From Extensimonas soli (GTDB taxonomy: Bacteria; Pseudomonadota; Gammaproteobacteria; Burkholderiales; Burkholderiaceae_C): DNA of 64,000 nt. Shown here piece after piece: positions 16,553 through 27,497 of this stretch; within the stretch, counting starts at the first letter, position 1, and each line of letters starts with the position of its first letter. Under the pieces are notes generated by a model. The model was not told the DNA's origin. It did not search any database and saw nothing but the letters and a program-made list of their open reading frames with translations. The translations under genes and the position numbers were made by a program. Location: the NCBI RefSeq assembly GCF_029211265.1, contig NZ_JARGEL010000013.1:124001-188000 (forward strand), given 5' to 3'.

Positions 16553-16569
16553 TGCGCTATGGTGGTGCG
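16553..16569 (+). promoter_or_regulatory. NtrC-type binding site 2 upstream of glnA
   Basis: TGCGCTATGGTGGTGCG matches TGCACCA-N3-TGGTGCA with three differences. It lies 15 bp before the -24 element. Confidence 0.6.
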
Positions 16570-16583
16570 GTGGCGGCTTCGGC

Positions 16584-16600
16584 TGGCACGGTAACTGCTT
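16584..16600 (+). promoter_or_regulatory. Sigma-54 (-24/-12) promoter of glnA
   Basis: TGGCACGGTAACTGCTT has GG and GC dinucleotides at the required 12-bp offset; the -24 half TGGCACG is perfect. Transcription would start near 16611, about 35 bp before the glnA ATG. Confidence 0.78.
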
Positions 16601-16645
16601 TTGTATATTTGTCGTTTTTTCTCAATGCCTTTTCTGGAGAACCCG

Positions 16646-18061
16646 ATGGCCAAGACCGTTGCAGATGTGATGAAGATGATCAAGGAAAACGAGGTCAAGT
16701 TCGTTGACTTTCGCTTTACCGATACCCGTGGCAAACAGCAGCACACCACGGTGCCGATTTCGCACTTCGACGAAGACAAATTCATTTCGGGCCATGCTTT
16801 CGATGGCTCTTCGATCGCCGGCTGGAAGGGTATCGAAGCGTCCGACATGCAGCTGATCCCCGACCCGAACACGGCCAACATTGATCCGTTCTTCGAGGAA
16901 ACCACGCTGATCATGACCTGCGACGTGATCGAGCCCAGCGACGGCAAGGCCTACGACCGTGATCCGCGCTCGATCGCCAAGCGTGCCGAGGCTTACCTCA
17001 AGGCCTCGGGCCTGGGGGACGCGGCATTTTTCGGCCCTGAGCCCGAATTCTTCATTTTCGACGGCGTGCGCTGGAGTACCGAGCCCGGTCACGTGATGTA
17101 TGAGATCGAGGAATACGAGGCCCCCTGGAATTCGGGCACCAAGATGGAATCCGGCAACCGTGGCCACCGCCCGACCGTCAAGGGCGGATACTTCCCCGTG
17201 CCGCCCGTGGACAGCACGCAGGACATGCGCGCCGAGATGTCGCTGATTCTCGAATCCCTGGGCATTCCGGTCGAGGTGTTCCACCATGAAGTGGCGGGTG
17301 CGGGCCAGAACGAAATCGGCACCAAGTTCAGCACGCTGGTCGAGCGCGCCGACTGGACGCAGTTGCAAAAATACGTGATCCACAACGTGGCCAACGCCTA
17401 TGGCAAGACGGCCACCTTCATGCCCAAGCCCTATGCAGGCGACAACGGCTCGGGCATGCACGTGCACCAGTCGGTGTGGAAAGATGGCAAAAACCTGTTC
17501 GCAGGCGACGGCTATGCGGGCCTGTCGGAGTTTGCGCTGTATTACATCGGCGGCATCATCAAGCACGCGCGCGCGCTCAATGCCATCACCAACCCCGGCA
17601 CGAACAGCTACAAGCGCCTGGTGCCGCACTTTGAGGCCCCGGTGAAGCTGGCGTATTCGTCGCGCAACCGCTCGGCGTCGATCCGCATTCCTTACGTGGC
17701 CAACCCCAAGGGGCGGCGCATCGAGGCGCGCTTCCCTGATCCGCTGATGAACCCCTACCTCGGCTTTGCGGCCATGTTGATGGCCGGACTCGACGGCGTG
17801 GAAAACAAGATCCATCCGGGCGAAGCCGCAACCAAGGACTTGTACCACCTGCCGCCCGAAGAGGACAAGTTGGTGCCCACCGTGTGCCATAGCCTGGACC
17901 AGGCGCTCGAGGCGCTGGACAACGACCGTGCCTTCCTGACCAAGGGCGGCGTGTTCACCGACTCCATGCTCGACGCCTACCTCGAGCTGAAGATGGGCGA
18001 AGTGACGCGCTATCGCATGGCCGTGCATCCGGTCGAATACGACATGTATTACTCGCTGTGA
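16646..18061 (+). CDS. glnA: Glutamine synthetase, type I
   Basis: 471 aa, usual length for GSI-beta. ATP-dependent amidation of glutamate, the main entry of ammonia into metabolism; cytoplasmic dodecamer. Seen: beta-Grasp start [30 protein letters not shown], the metal/glutamate region [10 protein letters not shown] and [10 protein letters not shown], and the adenylylation loop [10 protein letters not shown] with the target tyrosine at about 400, so activity should be controlled by GlnE. The start follows TCTGGAGA. Two NtrC sites and a sigma-54 promoter precede it, and a strong terminator follows. Confidence 0.98.
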   Translation: MAKTVADVMKMIKENEVKFVDFRFTDTRGKQQHTTVPISHFDEDKFISGHAFDGSSIAGWKGIEASDMQLIPDPNTANIDPFFEETTLIMTCDVIEPSDGKAYDRDPRSIAKRAEAYLKASGLGDAAFFGPEPEFFIFDGVRWSTEPGHVMYEIEEYEAPWNSGTKMESGNRGHRPTVKGGYFPVPPVDSTQDMRAEMSLILESLGIPVEVFHHEVAGAGQNEIGTKFSTLVERADWTQLQKYVIHNVANAYGKTATFMPKPYAGDNGSGMHVHQSVWKDGKNLFAGDGYAGLSEFALYYIGGIIKHARALNAITNPGTNSYKRLVPHFEAPVKLAYSSRNRSASIRIPYVANPKGRRIEARFPDPLMNPYLGFAAMLMAGLDGVENKIHPGEAATKDLYHLPPEEDKLVPTVCHSLDQALEALDNDRAFLTKGGVFTDSMLDAYLELKMGEVTRYRMAVHPVEYDMYYSL

Positions 18062-18100
18062 TGACGGCAAGATGCCACGGTTGTACGCGGCATCGGTGCG

Positions 18101-18128
18101 AAAAAAGGCGGCTCTGGTCGCCTTTTTT
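18101..18128 (+). terminator. Rho-independent terminator of glnA
   Basis: Perfect 10-bp stem AAAAAAGGCG / CGCCTTTTTT with an 8-base loop, ending in a T run, 39 bp after the glnA stop. Confidence 0.92.
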
Positions 18129-18238
18129 CGTCTTCGGACGCAGGGCAACGGTTTGCGAAGAGCCCGGCGAATGGGGGATACTTGCGCACCCAACCGCTGG
18201 TGTACGTCCAGTCCGCCGGCCCAGCACGAGGAAGTCGA

Positions 18239-18754
18239 ATGAAAACACCGCGCACCACGTTCTTGATCCTGTTCGCTCTTGCCGCGACCGGTGCTGCGGC
18301 GCCTGCCTGGGCGCAAAGCCGGATTTACCGCTGCGGCAACGAATACACCAACGATGCTACACGGGCCAAGGAGCGTGGGTGCAAGCTGGTCGAAGGGGGC
18401 AATGTCACCGTGGTGCCGGGAATGCGTCCGGCTCCGGCGGCGGCCGGCGCTGCGGCATCCGGTACGTCCACGGCACCGCAGCGTGTGAACGACAGCGAAC
18501 AGCGCGCGCGTGACAGCGATGCGCGCGCCATTCTCGAGGCCGAACTGCGCAAGGCCGAGGCGCGCCGTGCCGAATTGCTCAAGGAATACAACGACGGCTT
18601 TCCGCAGCGCAGTGCACTCGAAATACGCAATGTGCAGGCATACCAGGAGCGCACGGCCGCGCTCAAGGCCGAAATCGACCGGGTCGAGAGCGACATTGCG
18701 AGCCTGCGCCGCGAACTGGGACGTCTGCCAGCCGCTTCGGGCGGCAGCAAGTAA
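18239..18754 (+). CDS. Secreted DUF4124-like protein with coiled-coil tail
   Basis: 171 aa, function unknown. Seen: a signal peptide of about 26 residues (MKTPRTTFLILFALAATGAA then APAWAQ), a short SRIYRCGNEYTND segment resembling DUF4124 envelope proteins, an Ala/Pro-rich linker, and a charged helical C-terminal half (about 95-165) rich in Glu, Arg and Ala that should form a coiled coil. The start ATG follows GAGGAAGTCGA. Its TAA overlaps the ATG of glnL by one base, so the two are translationally coupled; a link to nitrogen control is suggested only by position. Confidence 0.8.
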   Translation: MKTPRTTFLILFALAATGAAAPAWAQSRIYRCGNEYTNDATRAKERGCKLVEGGNVTVVPGMRPAPAAAGAAASGTSTAPQRVNDSEQRARDSDARAILEAELRKAEARRAELLKEYNDGFPQRSALEIRNVQAYQERTAALKAEIDRVESDIASLRRELGRLPAASGGSK

Positions 18755-19848
18755 TGGGTGCGGGCGCTCGGCCGGCCCTGCCGCAGGTGCGCATGAAAGG
18801 TGAGCGTTTGCAGGCCCTGGACTCCATGTCCACCTTGGTGGCCGTGCTCGATGCCCAGGGCGCGGTGCGCTTTGCCAACGCCGCCCTGGAAAACGCGCTG
18901 GGGCTGTCGCGCCGCACGCTCGTAGGCGTGGAATTTGCCACCTTTTTTGCGCAACCGGCGCTGCTGCAGATGGCCCTGGCCAGCGCGCGCCGGCAGGAGG
19001 CCGCGGGGCTGCGCTTCGAGGCCAGCCTCAAGGGCTTGCAGCACGAGCTGATTCCCGCGCACGTAAACGTGGCGGCCGCGGATGGGCAGGGCGACATCCT
19101 GGTTGAGCTGTGGCCGCTCGAGCAGCATGCGCGCCAGGATCGCGAGGAGCGCCTGCGCGAGCAGGTGCAGGCGAACAAGGAGTTGATCCGCAACCTTGCG
19201 CACGAGATCAAGAACCCGCTCGGCGGCATACGCGGCGCGGCGCAGTTGCTCGAGATGGAACTGGCCAACCGCGACTTGCGCGAATACACCCAGGTCATCA
19301 TCCACGAGGCCGACCGCCTGCAGGGGCTGGTCGATCGCCTGCTGGCACCGCACCGCCATCCGCACCAGGTGGGCGACGTGAACATCCACGAGGTCTGCGA
19401 GCGCGTGCTCGCGCTGGTGCTGCTCGAGCATCCGCAGGGCTTGCACGTGGAGCGCGACTACGACGCCTCCATCCCCGAGTTCCGCGGCGACCGCGCGCAA
19501 CTGATCCAGGCCCTGCTGAACATCGTGCAGAACGCGGCGCAGGCCCTCACTGAGCGCATCGCCGCGGGCGACGCCTGCATCACGCTGCGCACGCGGGTGC
19601 TGCGCCAGGTGACCTTTGGCCGCAAGCGCTATCGGCTGGCATTGGAATTGCATGTCATAGACAACGGGCCGGGCGTGCCGGAAGCCATCAAGGACAGGAT
19701 TTTTTATCCCTTGGTGTCGGGGCGCGAAGGTGGGTCGGGACTGGGGCTGACGCTGGCGCAGACTTTTGTGCAGCAGCACGATGGTTTGCTTGAGTGTGAG
19801 AGCGAGCCCGGGCGCACCGACTTTCGCATTCTGCTGCCGCTGCCTTGA
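18754..19848 (+). CDS. glnL: Nitrogen-regulation sensor histidine kinase NtrB
   Basis: 364 aa, cytoplasmic two-component kinase that controls NtrC phosphorylation in response to PII. Seen: N-terminal PAS domain (about 20-120, LVAVLDAQGAVRFANAALE), H box NLAHEIKNPLGGIRGAAQLLE with the phospho-accepting His at 150, N box NIVQNAAQAL, and G boxes DNGPGVP and GGSGLGL. No membrane segment, as expected for NtrB. Overlaps the preceding gene by one base and is followed 98 bp later by glnG. Confidence 0.95.
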   Translation: MGAGARPALPQVRMKGERLQALDSMSTLVAVLDAQGAVRFANAALENALGLSRRTLVGVEFATFFAQPALLQMALASARRQEAAGLRFEASLKGLQHELIPAHVNVAAADGQGDILVELWPLEQHARQDREERLREQVQANKELIRNLAHEIKNPLGGIRGAAQLLEMELANRDLREYTQVIIHEADRLQGLVDRLLAPHRHPHQVGDVNIHEVCERVLALVLLEHPQGLHVERDYDASIPEFRGDRAQLIQALLNIVQNAAQALTERIAAGDACITLRTRVLRQVTFGRKRYRLALELHVIDNGPGVPEAIKDRIFYPLVSGREGGSGLGLTLAQTFVQQHDGLLECESEPGRTDFRILLPLP

Positions 19849-19946
19849 GGCATGCGCACTGCCGGTGATGTCTGGCGTGTGCTGCGCTGCGGCCAGCGTG
19901 CCAGGCCCGCCCGATATGCAGCAAACAACGGAATGTGGAGAGACGC

Positions 19947-21608
<1,662 letters not shown>

Positions 21609-21621
21609 TCTTTTTTATAAC

Positions 21622-21670
21622 GAAATTGCCAGTTCTCGTCGGCTGGATAAGCGCAAGCAGCTACTTTTAC
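21622..21670 (+). repeat. Short dispersed palindrome (family B), intergenic
   Basis: GAAATTGCC...GGCTGGATAAGCGCAAGCAGCTACTT between the convergent glnG and phospholipase D genes; same pattern as the copies at 43538 and 50841. Confidence 0.6.
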
Positions 21671-21675
21671 CGTAG

Positions 21676-23253
21676 CTACAACTGCGACTCTATCGGCAGC
21701 CAGCTGAGCACACGCACGAGGGCGCGGGTCCAAAAGCCGGTTTCAGGTTCGGTGGCCAGCGCCTGGCGCGTACCCTGCGCGTCTGGTTTGCCAAGCCAGC
21801 GCAGCTCGCCTTGCACATCGCGTTGCAGTTCGTAGCTCGCGGCGGGCTGCATGGCGTGCGCCACCATCGCGCGCACTTCGGCGGCGAGCGCGGCGTCGTC
21901 GAACATCACGCCCATTTCGGTGTTGAGCTGCGCCGAGCGCGGGTCGAAGTTGAACGAGCCTACGAAACCGCGCTGGCCATCGACCACCACTGCCTTGGTG
22001 TGCAGGCTCGCGCCGCTGCTACCCAGCAGGCTGGGGGTTTGCGGATTGCCGCGGCGCAGCTCGTACAGGTGCACGCCCGCGGCGAGCAGCGCCGGGCGGT
22101 AGCGCAGGTAGCCCGCGTGCACCACGGCGACGTCGGTGGCGGCGAGCGAATTGGTCAGCACGCGCACGTCCATGCCGCGCGCCGCCTGGCCCGCAAACAG
22201 CAGCGTGCCCGCCTCGCCGGGCACGAAGTAGGGCGAGACCAGCCAGTTTTCCTGCCGTGCGCTGTAGAGCAGCGCCTGCAGGTCGTACATCAGCCAGTGC
22301 GCGGGCGCGCGGCGGCTGGCCACGGCGGCGGCTTTTTGCGGCGGGTCGGAGAGCACGCGCAGCCGCGGCGTCCAGTGCAGGCGCAGCCCGCTGTGCAGGC
22401 TGTCTGCAAGCGGTGGCGCCTGGCCGACCGCTTGCAGGTAGTCGGAGGCGCGCGCCTGCTGCAGCCAGGCGCTGCGGCGCCGCTGCAGCTGCCCGGCGTC
22501 CACGGCCGGCGCGCCAGGGTGCAGCGCGCGCAGCGGGATCACTTCGGCGCTGTTCCAGAACGCGTCGAAGATCGCGCTCGCCTGCGCCACGGCGGGGCCG
22601 AGCAGCAGCAGGTCGGCGTCGTGGAAGTTGACCTGCTGCGCGGCGTCGAAATACTCGTCGCCCACGTTGCGCCCGCCGACCAGCGCCACGCGGCCGTCGG
22701 CGATCCAGGCTTTGTTGTGCATGCGCCGGTTCACGCTCACGAAGCGCAGCCCCATCTCGATCGCGCGCCGCAGCGTGGTGCTGCGGTTGCGCGCGGGGTT
22801 GAACAGGCGCACTTCGAGCTGCGGGTGCGCGTCCATCGCGAGCAGCAGGTCGTCGCGCCCGGCGGTGTTCATGTCGTCGATCAGCAGGCGCACGCGCACG
22901 CCGCGTTCGGCGGCGGCGAGCAGCTCGTTTTTGAGCAGCCGGCCCGTGAGGTCGTCGCGCCAGATGTAGTACTGCACGTCCAGGCTGCGCTGCGCCGCGC
23001 GCGCGGTCTGCGCGCGCAGCGTGAAGGCCTGTACGTTGCGCGTGACCAGCGCCGCCGCGCTTGCATCGGGGTGCGCGGCGAGCAGCGGCGCGACGAGGCG
23101 GTCGAGCGCCGTGGCGTCGGGCTGCGGCGCCAGCGCGACCGCGGCCGGCCCCTGTGCACGCCGCGCGAGCTGCCCCCAGGACCACAACGCGAGCGCCGAG
23201 AGCAGCGCCAGCAGCGCGAGCGCGATCAGCAGCCAGCGCAGCATCGCTCGCAT
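21676..23253 (-). CDS. Phospholipase D / cardiolipin synthase family membrane protein
   Basis: 525 aa. Seen: one N-terminal membrane anchor (about 5-26, very Leu/Ala-rich) and two HxKxxxxD motifs, HNKAWIAD (H179, K181) and HTKAVVVD (H418, K420), each followed by a GSxN-type segment (GGRNVGDEYFD, GSFNFDPRS). Two HKD halves form one active site in phospholipase D-type phosphatidyltransferases. Its architecture resembles ClsC-like cardiolipin synthases, but the substrate is not proven by sequence. The start may be the first ATG or a second 9 bp later. It follows xthA by 62 bp on the same strand. Confidence 0.85.
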   Translation of the reverse strand: MRAMLRWLLIALALLALLSALALWSWGQLARRAQGPAAVALAPQPDATALDRLVAPLLAAHPDASAAALVTRNVQAFTLRAQTARAAQRSLDVQYYIWRDDLTGRLLKNELLAAAERGVRVRLLIDDMNTAGRDDLLLAMDAHPQLEVRLFNPARNRSTTLRRAIEMGLRFVSVNRRMHNKAWIADGRVALVGGRNVGDEYFDAAQQVNFHDADLLLLGPAVAQASAIFDAFWNSAEVIPLRALHPGAPAVDAGQLQRRRSAWLQQARASDYLQAVGQAPPLADSLHSGLRLHWTPRLRVLSDPPQKAAAVASRRAPAHWLMYDLQALLYSARQENWLVSPYFVPGEAGTLLFAGQAARGMDVRVLTNSLAATDVAVVHAGYLRYRPALLAAGVHLYELRRGNPQTPSLLGSSGASLHTKAVVVDGQRGFVGSFNFDPRSAQLNTEMGVMFDDAALAAEVRAMVAHAMQPAASYELQRDVQGELRWLGKPDAQGTRQALATEPETGFWTRALVRVLSWLPIESQL

Positions 23254-23315
23254 TTGCGCCTGTAGATTTGGGTCAAATCGGTCATTTCCCTAGGCTTAAT
23301 CAGCGTGAGCAGCTC

Positions 23316-24095
23316 TCAAAACGAAAGCGTCAAGAGCACCGGCGCGTGGTCGCTCGGCGGGCGCACCTTGCGCTGCGCGCGGTCTATGGTGCAGGCGCGC
23401 ACGGCGGGGCGCAGGGCCTCGCTCACGAGGATGTGGTCTATGCGCAGGCCGCGGTTCTTCGGGAACGCGAGCATGCGGTAGTCCCACCACGAATAGCTTT
23501 TGTCGGGCTGTTCGAACAGGCGGAAGGCATCGGCCAACCCCAGCTGCAGCAGCGCGCGGAAATGTTCGCGCTCCTGCGTCGTGTGGTGGATGGTCTCGCG
23601 CAGGCCTTCGGGGTCGTAGGAGTCGCGGTCTTCGGGTGCGATGTTGAAGTCGCCCGCGAGAATCAGACACGGGTTGGCCGCAAGCTCGCCGCGCAGCCAG
23701 TCGCGCAGCGCCTCGAGCCAGCGCATTTTGTAGGCGAACTTCTCCGAGCCCGGCTCCTGCCCGTTGACCACGTAGGCATTGACCACGCGCAGCGGCCCCG
23801 CGGGCGTGTCCACCGTGGCGGTGATCACGCGCGCCTGCTCGTCGGCAAAGCCGGGGATGTTTTGGACCACGTCGCGCAAGGGCGTGCGGCTCAGTGTGGC
23901 AACGCCGTTGTAGGTGCGCTGGCCGAACACCGCGGCTTCGTAGCCGGCTTCGCGGAAGGCCTCGGCGGGGAATTTGTCCGCGGTGAGCTTGAGCTCCTGC
24001 AGGCACAGCACATCGACGGGGTTGCGCGCGAGCCAGTCGAGTACCTGCGGCAGGCGCACCGCGAGGGAGTTGACGTTCCAGGTGGCGAGTTGCAT
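23316..24095 (-). CDS. xthA: Exodeoxyribonuclease III (AP endonuclease)
   Basis: 259 aa. Mg-dependent 3'-5' exonuclease and class II AP endonuclease in base excision repair. Seen: start MQLATWNVNSLAVRLPQV, metal-binding Glu in LCLQELKLT, GDFNIAPEDRD, and the C-terminal SDHAPV with the catalytic His. Length is typical for XthA. The ATG is immediately followed upstream by a family B repeat that separates it from folA by 34 bp, so any promoter would lie inside folA or the repeat. Confidence 0.95.
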   Translation of the reverse strand: MQLATWNVNSLAVRLPQVLDWLARNPVDVLCLQELKLTADKFPAEAFREAGYEAAVFGQRTYNGVATLSRTPLRDVVQNIPGFADEQARVITATVDTPAGPLRVVNAYVVNGQEPGSEKFAYKMRWLEALRDWLRGELAANPCLILAGDFNIAPEDRDSYDPEGLRETIHHTTQEREHFRALLQLGLADAFRLFEQPDKSYSWWDYRMLAFPKNRGLRIDHILVSEALRPAVRACTIDRAQRKVRPPSDHAPVLLTLSF

Positions 24096-24097
24096 AT

Positions 24098-24140
24098 GAT
24101 TTTGGCCTCTATGGCAGATATATCAAGCGCTACGCGCTAT
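24098..24140 (+). repeat. Short dispersed palindrome (family B) at the folA/xthA junction
   Basis: TTTTGGCCTCTATGGCAGAT then ATATCAAGCGCTACGCGCTAT; the family pattern is clear. On the minus strand its right end supplies the last folA codons (Ile-His-Ser-Ala) and the TAG stop. Confidence 0.75.
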
Positions 24141-24732
24141 GGATCAAGGAGTCATCCGCGGCGCCTTTGCGCTCGTAGCGCACGAAGCTGAACGGCAGGC
24201 CGCTCGCGCTCTGGTGCGTGCTGCGTGCCGTTTCTGCCCATTCGGGCCCGAGCGTGGGGGCAAAGGCATCGCCGGGGAAGTCCTGCGCGATTTCGGTGGC
24301 TTCGATGCGCGTGGCCAGCGGCAGGGCCTGGGCATAGACCTGCGCGCCGCCGATCACCCAGACGGTGCCAGGTTGCTCGCATGATTGCAGTGCCTCGCGC
24401 AGATCAGATGCGCGCTCGGCACCAATTTCATGCCAATCTGGCTGGCGCGTGAGCACGATGTTGCGCCGGCCCGGCAGGGGGCGAAAGCGCGGCGGCAGCG
24501 AGTCCCAGGTCTTGCGCCCCATGATCACGGGCGCGCCCAGCGTGAGCTGCTTGAAGTGCGCCAAATCTTCGGGCAGGTGCCAGGGCATGTGCCCCTGGTG
24601 GCCGATCACGCCATTGGCGGCGCGCGCGTAGATCAGGCACACCTGCAGCGTGGGCGGCTGCTCGGAGGGTGCGGCGCAGCCTGGGGTGGACGCAGAAGGC
24701 GCATGAAGCGGGGAAGGGGCTGGGGCAGACAT
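24130..24732 (-). CDS. folA: Dihydrofolate reductase
   Basis: 200 aa, with a long disordered N-terminus of about 35 residues rich in Ala/Pro/Ser before the domain (usual length about 160). NADPH-dependent reduction of dihydrofolate to tetrahydrofolate. Seen: LIYARAANGVIGHQGHMPWHLPEDLAHFK (active-site Asp in LPEDLAHFK), GRKTWDSLPP, GRRNIVLTRQ, and WVIGGAQVYAQAL. The C-terminus (SLIHSA-stop) is encoded by an invading family B repeat. The ATG of MSAPAPSPLH is 5 bases after the EamA stop codon, indicating a shared transcript. Confidence 0.95.
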   Translation of the reverse strand: MSAPAPSPLHAPSASTPGCAAPSEQPPTLQVCLIYARAANGVIGHQGHMPWHLPEDLAHFKQLTLGAPVIMGRKTWDSLPPRFRPLPGRRNIVLTRQPDWHEIGAERASDLREALQSCEQPGTVWVIGGAQVYAQALPLATRIEATEIAQDFPGDAFAPTLGPEWAETARSTHQSASGLPFSFVRYERKGAADDSLIHSA

Positions 24733-24736
24733 GCCG

Positions 24737-25741
24737 CTATTGTGCGGTGCCTGTGGGGCTTGTGGCCTGCGGCGCGGCGGGCGGCTCAGGGGCTGGTGCT
24801 GCGAGCGGGGTGGCAGCAGGTTTGGCGGGCGGCTGGGCAAGGGGTTCTGTGGCAGTCACCTTGGCCCGGCGCGCGGGCCAAAGCACGCTGGCGATGGCGA
24901 GCATCACGAACAGCATGGCGAGCCAGTCCTGCCAGTGCGGCCGCTCGCCCACGATGAAAGTGGCGCTGAGCGTGCCCACGAGCGGGATGGCGAGCACGCT
25001 CATGCCGCTGACCGCGGGCGGCAGCGCGCGCGCCAGGCTGAACCAGATCAGCTGCGCGACGCCGTAGTTGACCAGCACGCCATAGGCAAGGCTGATCCAC
25101 ATCGGCGCCGAAAACGCCGCCACGTGCGGCACGGGCTCGAGCAGCAGCGCCAGCGGCCACAGCGCGAGTGCGCCCAGCAGCAGCATCCACACCGTGACCA
25201 CGAGGGGCGAGAGCGTGAGGTGCGCGCGCCGGAACATCAGCGTGCCCACCGACCAGCACAGCGCCGCACCCAGCATCCAGGCCACGCCCGTGGGGCGGCC
25301 GCTCAGGCTTTGCAGCTCGTTCCACAGCAGCAGGCCGATGGCGAGCGCCGCGCACAGCACCGCCAGGCGCACGCGCGGGGTGATGGGCTCGGCAAAGAAC
25401 AGGGCGCCCAGCACTACGGTGATGATGGGCATGGTAAAGCCCAGGATGGCCGCGCGCCCCGAGGCGAGCTCCTGCACGCCGAAGATCGACAAGGTGTGCC
25501 AGCCCAGCACGTTGGGCAGCCCCAGCAGCACGATGGCGCCCCACTCGCGCCCGCGCGGCCACATGCGCGCGCCCGTGCGCAGGGCCAGATAGATGAACAG
25601 CCAGGCCGCGCCGAGCAGCATGGTGCTCGCGCGGAAATACAGGGGCGTGAGCTGCTGCAGCGAGAGCTTCATCATGGGCCAGTTCACGCCCCACAAGAGC
25701 GTGAGCGCGAGCAGGCCCCAGAGTTGGCGGCGGGTGATCAT
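24737..25741 (-). CDS. EamA/DMT-family transporter
   Basis: 334 aa, inner-membrane transporter with about ten hydrophobic segments and two EamA-like halves. Seen: start MITRRQLWGLLALTLLWGVN, NWPMMKLSL, a FTMPIITVVLGALFFAEPITPR segment at the end of the first half, and GMSVLAIPLVGTLSATFIVGE at the end of the second half. The cytoplasmic tail of about 45 residues is Ala/Pro-rich. The family exports metabolites or amino acids; the substrate is unknown. It is followed within 5 bases by folA, and lies 57 bp after rmuC on the same strand. Confidence 0.88.
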   Translation of the reverse strand: MITRRQLWGLLALTLLWGVNWPMMKLSLQQLTPLYFRASTMLLGAAWLFIYLALRTGARMWPRGREWGAIVLLGLPNVLGWHTLSIFGVQELASGRAAILGFTMPIITVVLGALFFAEPITPRVRLAVLCAALAIGLLLWNELQSLSGRPTGVAWMLGAALCWSVGTLMFRRAHLTLSPLVVTVWMLLLGALALWPLALLLEPVPHVAAFSAPMWISLAYGVLVNYGVAQLIWFSLARALPPAVSGMSVLAIPLVGTLSATFIVGERPHWQDWLAMLFVMLAIASVLWPARRAKVTATEPLAQPPAKPAATPLAAPAPEPPAAPQATSPTGTAQ

Positions 25742-25798
25742 GGGTGCGCGGGGCGATGGTTGGTGGGGTGGCGGCGGCCGTGGCATTGTCGCGCGGTT

Positions 25799-27400
25799 TC
25801 AGCCCTTGGCCTTTTCCGCCGCGCCTGCGCTCTCTGCGTCCTCTTCCTCGTCCAGCCCCAGCGCCTCGGCGCCCAGCAGGTCTGACACTTCGGCTGCGGG
25901 CAGCTCCTCCACGTCGCGCAGTTTGCGTTCGATGGCGCGCGTGCGCACGCCGATGTCCTTGAACTTGTTCGCGGCAGCGTCGATCGAGCGGCGCGTGGAA
26001 TCGACGATCTCGCCGAACTTGCGGAATTCGGTCTTGACGCCCGCGAGCAGGCTCCAGACTTCGGACGAGCGCTTTTCGATCGCCAGCGTGCGAAAGCCCA
26101 GGCGCAGGCTGTTGAGCATGGCCGCGAGCGTGGTCGGGCCCGCGACGACCACGCGGTAGTCGTTTTGCAGCGCTTCGACCATGCCCGGCACGCGGCAGAC
26201 TTCGGCAAACAGCCCCTCGGTGGGCAGAAACAGGATGGCAAAGTCGGTCGTGTGCGGCGGGCTCAGGTACTTGGTGGCGATTTTTTTCGCCTCCTGGCGC
26301 AGCGAGGCCTCGAACGCCGTGGCCGCCTGCTGCACCTGCGCGCCGTCGAGCGCCTCGTGCGCGTCGAGCAGGCGCTGGTAGTGCTCGATCGGGTACTTGG
26401 AGTCGATCGGCAGCCACACCGTCTCGTCGGCGCTCTTGCCGGGCATCTTGATCGCGTATTCGACCAGATCGTTGCTGCCGGGCACGGTCTTGACGTTCTG
26501 GCCGAACTGCTCGGCCGTGAGCAGGCTCTCGATGATCGCGCCGAGCTGGATCTCGCCCCAGGTGCCGCGCGTGCGCACGTTGGTCATCACGCGCTTGAGG
26601 TCGCCCACGCTGCCTGCGAGGGTTTTCATCTCGCCCAGGCCCGCGTGCACCTGTTCGAGCCGCTCGCTCACGAGCTTGAACGAGTCGCCCAGGCGTTGCT
26701 CCAGTGTGGCGTGCAGCTTTTCATCGACGGTGCGGCGCATGGCCTCGAGCTTGGCGCTGTTGTCGGCCTGGATCGCCGCGAGGCGCTCGTTGAGCGCGCT
26801 GCGCAGTTGCTCGGAATTGTGCTGCGCGCCCTGCGTGAGCGCGGCGAGCTGCTGCGCCAGCGTTTCTTGCAGCGTGGAAAACTGCTGGTGCAGCTGGCCG
26901 CCGTGGCCTTGGAGCTGGTCCTTGAGCGCGGTGGAAAGCACGCCCAACTGCGTGCCCACGTCGGCCTTGAGCGAATCGAGCGTGGCCTGCGTGGCGCTGC
27001 GCAGCGCCTCAAAGCGCTGCTCGATCTTGGCTTCGAAGCTGCGTTGCGCCGCGAGCAGTTCGCCGCGCCCGTTGCGCGCCTCGGCCAGCGTCTGGTCGAG
27101 CTTGCCGTCGAGCTTCGCGCCCACGGCCTCGCGCGTGGCCTCCAGGCTCTGCGCGGTGCTCTGCGTCAGGGCGCGCAACTGCTGCTCCACGCGCTCGCTG
27201 CCTGCTTCACTGCGCGCCTCACTGCGCGCACTGGCCTGCGCGAGCGCCTGCAGGTTCTGCTCCAACACCCCGAGCCGCGCGAGCAAGTCCGCGGGCGTCT
27301 CCCAGCGCGGCTTGCGCAGCAACAGTGCCAGCTGCAGCAGCACGACGAGCACGAGCAGCGCGCTTGTACCAAGGATGAAGAAAAGTCCGGGGTCGCCCAT
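25799..27400 (-). CDS. rmuC: DNA recombination protein RmuC
   Basis: 533 aa. RmuC is a membrane-anchored protein implicated in limiting inverted-repeat recombination; its predicted fold is nuclease-like. Seen: one N-terminal membrane helix (about 7-28), long coiled coil of about 200 residues rich in Gln/Ala/Glu, then the conserved core including NVRTRGTWGEIQLGAIIESL, DSKYPIEHYQRLL, FLPTEGLFAEV and VVVAGPTTLAAMLNSLRLGF. The C-terminal acidic tail is common for beta-proteobacterial members. It is the first gene of a minus-strand run of five genes. Confidence 0.93.
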   Translation of the reverse strand: MGDPGLFFILGTSALLVLVVLLQLALLLRKPRWETPADLLARLGVLEQNLQALAQASARSEARSEAGSERVEQQLRALTQSTAQSLEATREAVGAKLDGKLDQTLAEARNGRGELLAAQRSFEAKIEQRFEALRSATQATLDSLKADVGTQLGVLSTALKDQLQGHGGQLHQQFSTLQETLAQQLAALTQGAQHNSEQLRSALNERLAAIQADNSAKLEAMRRTVDEKLHATLEQRLGDSFKLVSERLEQVHAGLGEMKTLAGSVGDLKRVMTNVRTRGTWGEIQLGAIIESLLTAEQFGQNVKTVPGSNDLVEYAIKMPGKSADETVWLPIDSKYPIEHYQRLLDAHEALDGAQVQQAATAFEASLRQEAKKIATKYLSPPHTTDFAILFLPTEGLFAEVCRVPGMVEALQNDYRVVVAGPTTLAAMLNSLRLGFRTLAIEKRSSEVWSLLAGVKTEFRKFGEIVDSTRRSIDAAANKFKDIGVRTRAIERKLRDVEELPAAEVSDLLGAEALGLDEEEDAESAGAAEKAKG

Positions 27401-27442
27401 GGGGAGTCCTTGAGGGGAGGGGGAGGAATGTTCTAGAACTAC

Positions 27443-27490
27443 GCTATTGATAGCTGCATGCGCTTGATATATCAGGGAAATTTGGCATTT
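27443..27490 (-). repeat. Short dispersed palindrome (family B), intergenic
   Basis: On the minus strand AAATGCCAAATTTCCCTGAT then ATATCAAGCGCATGCAGCTAT; matches the 24098 and 43538 copies. It marks the left edge of the accessory region. Confidence 0.75.
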
Positions 27491-27497
27491 TTATGCT

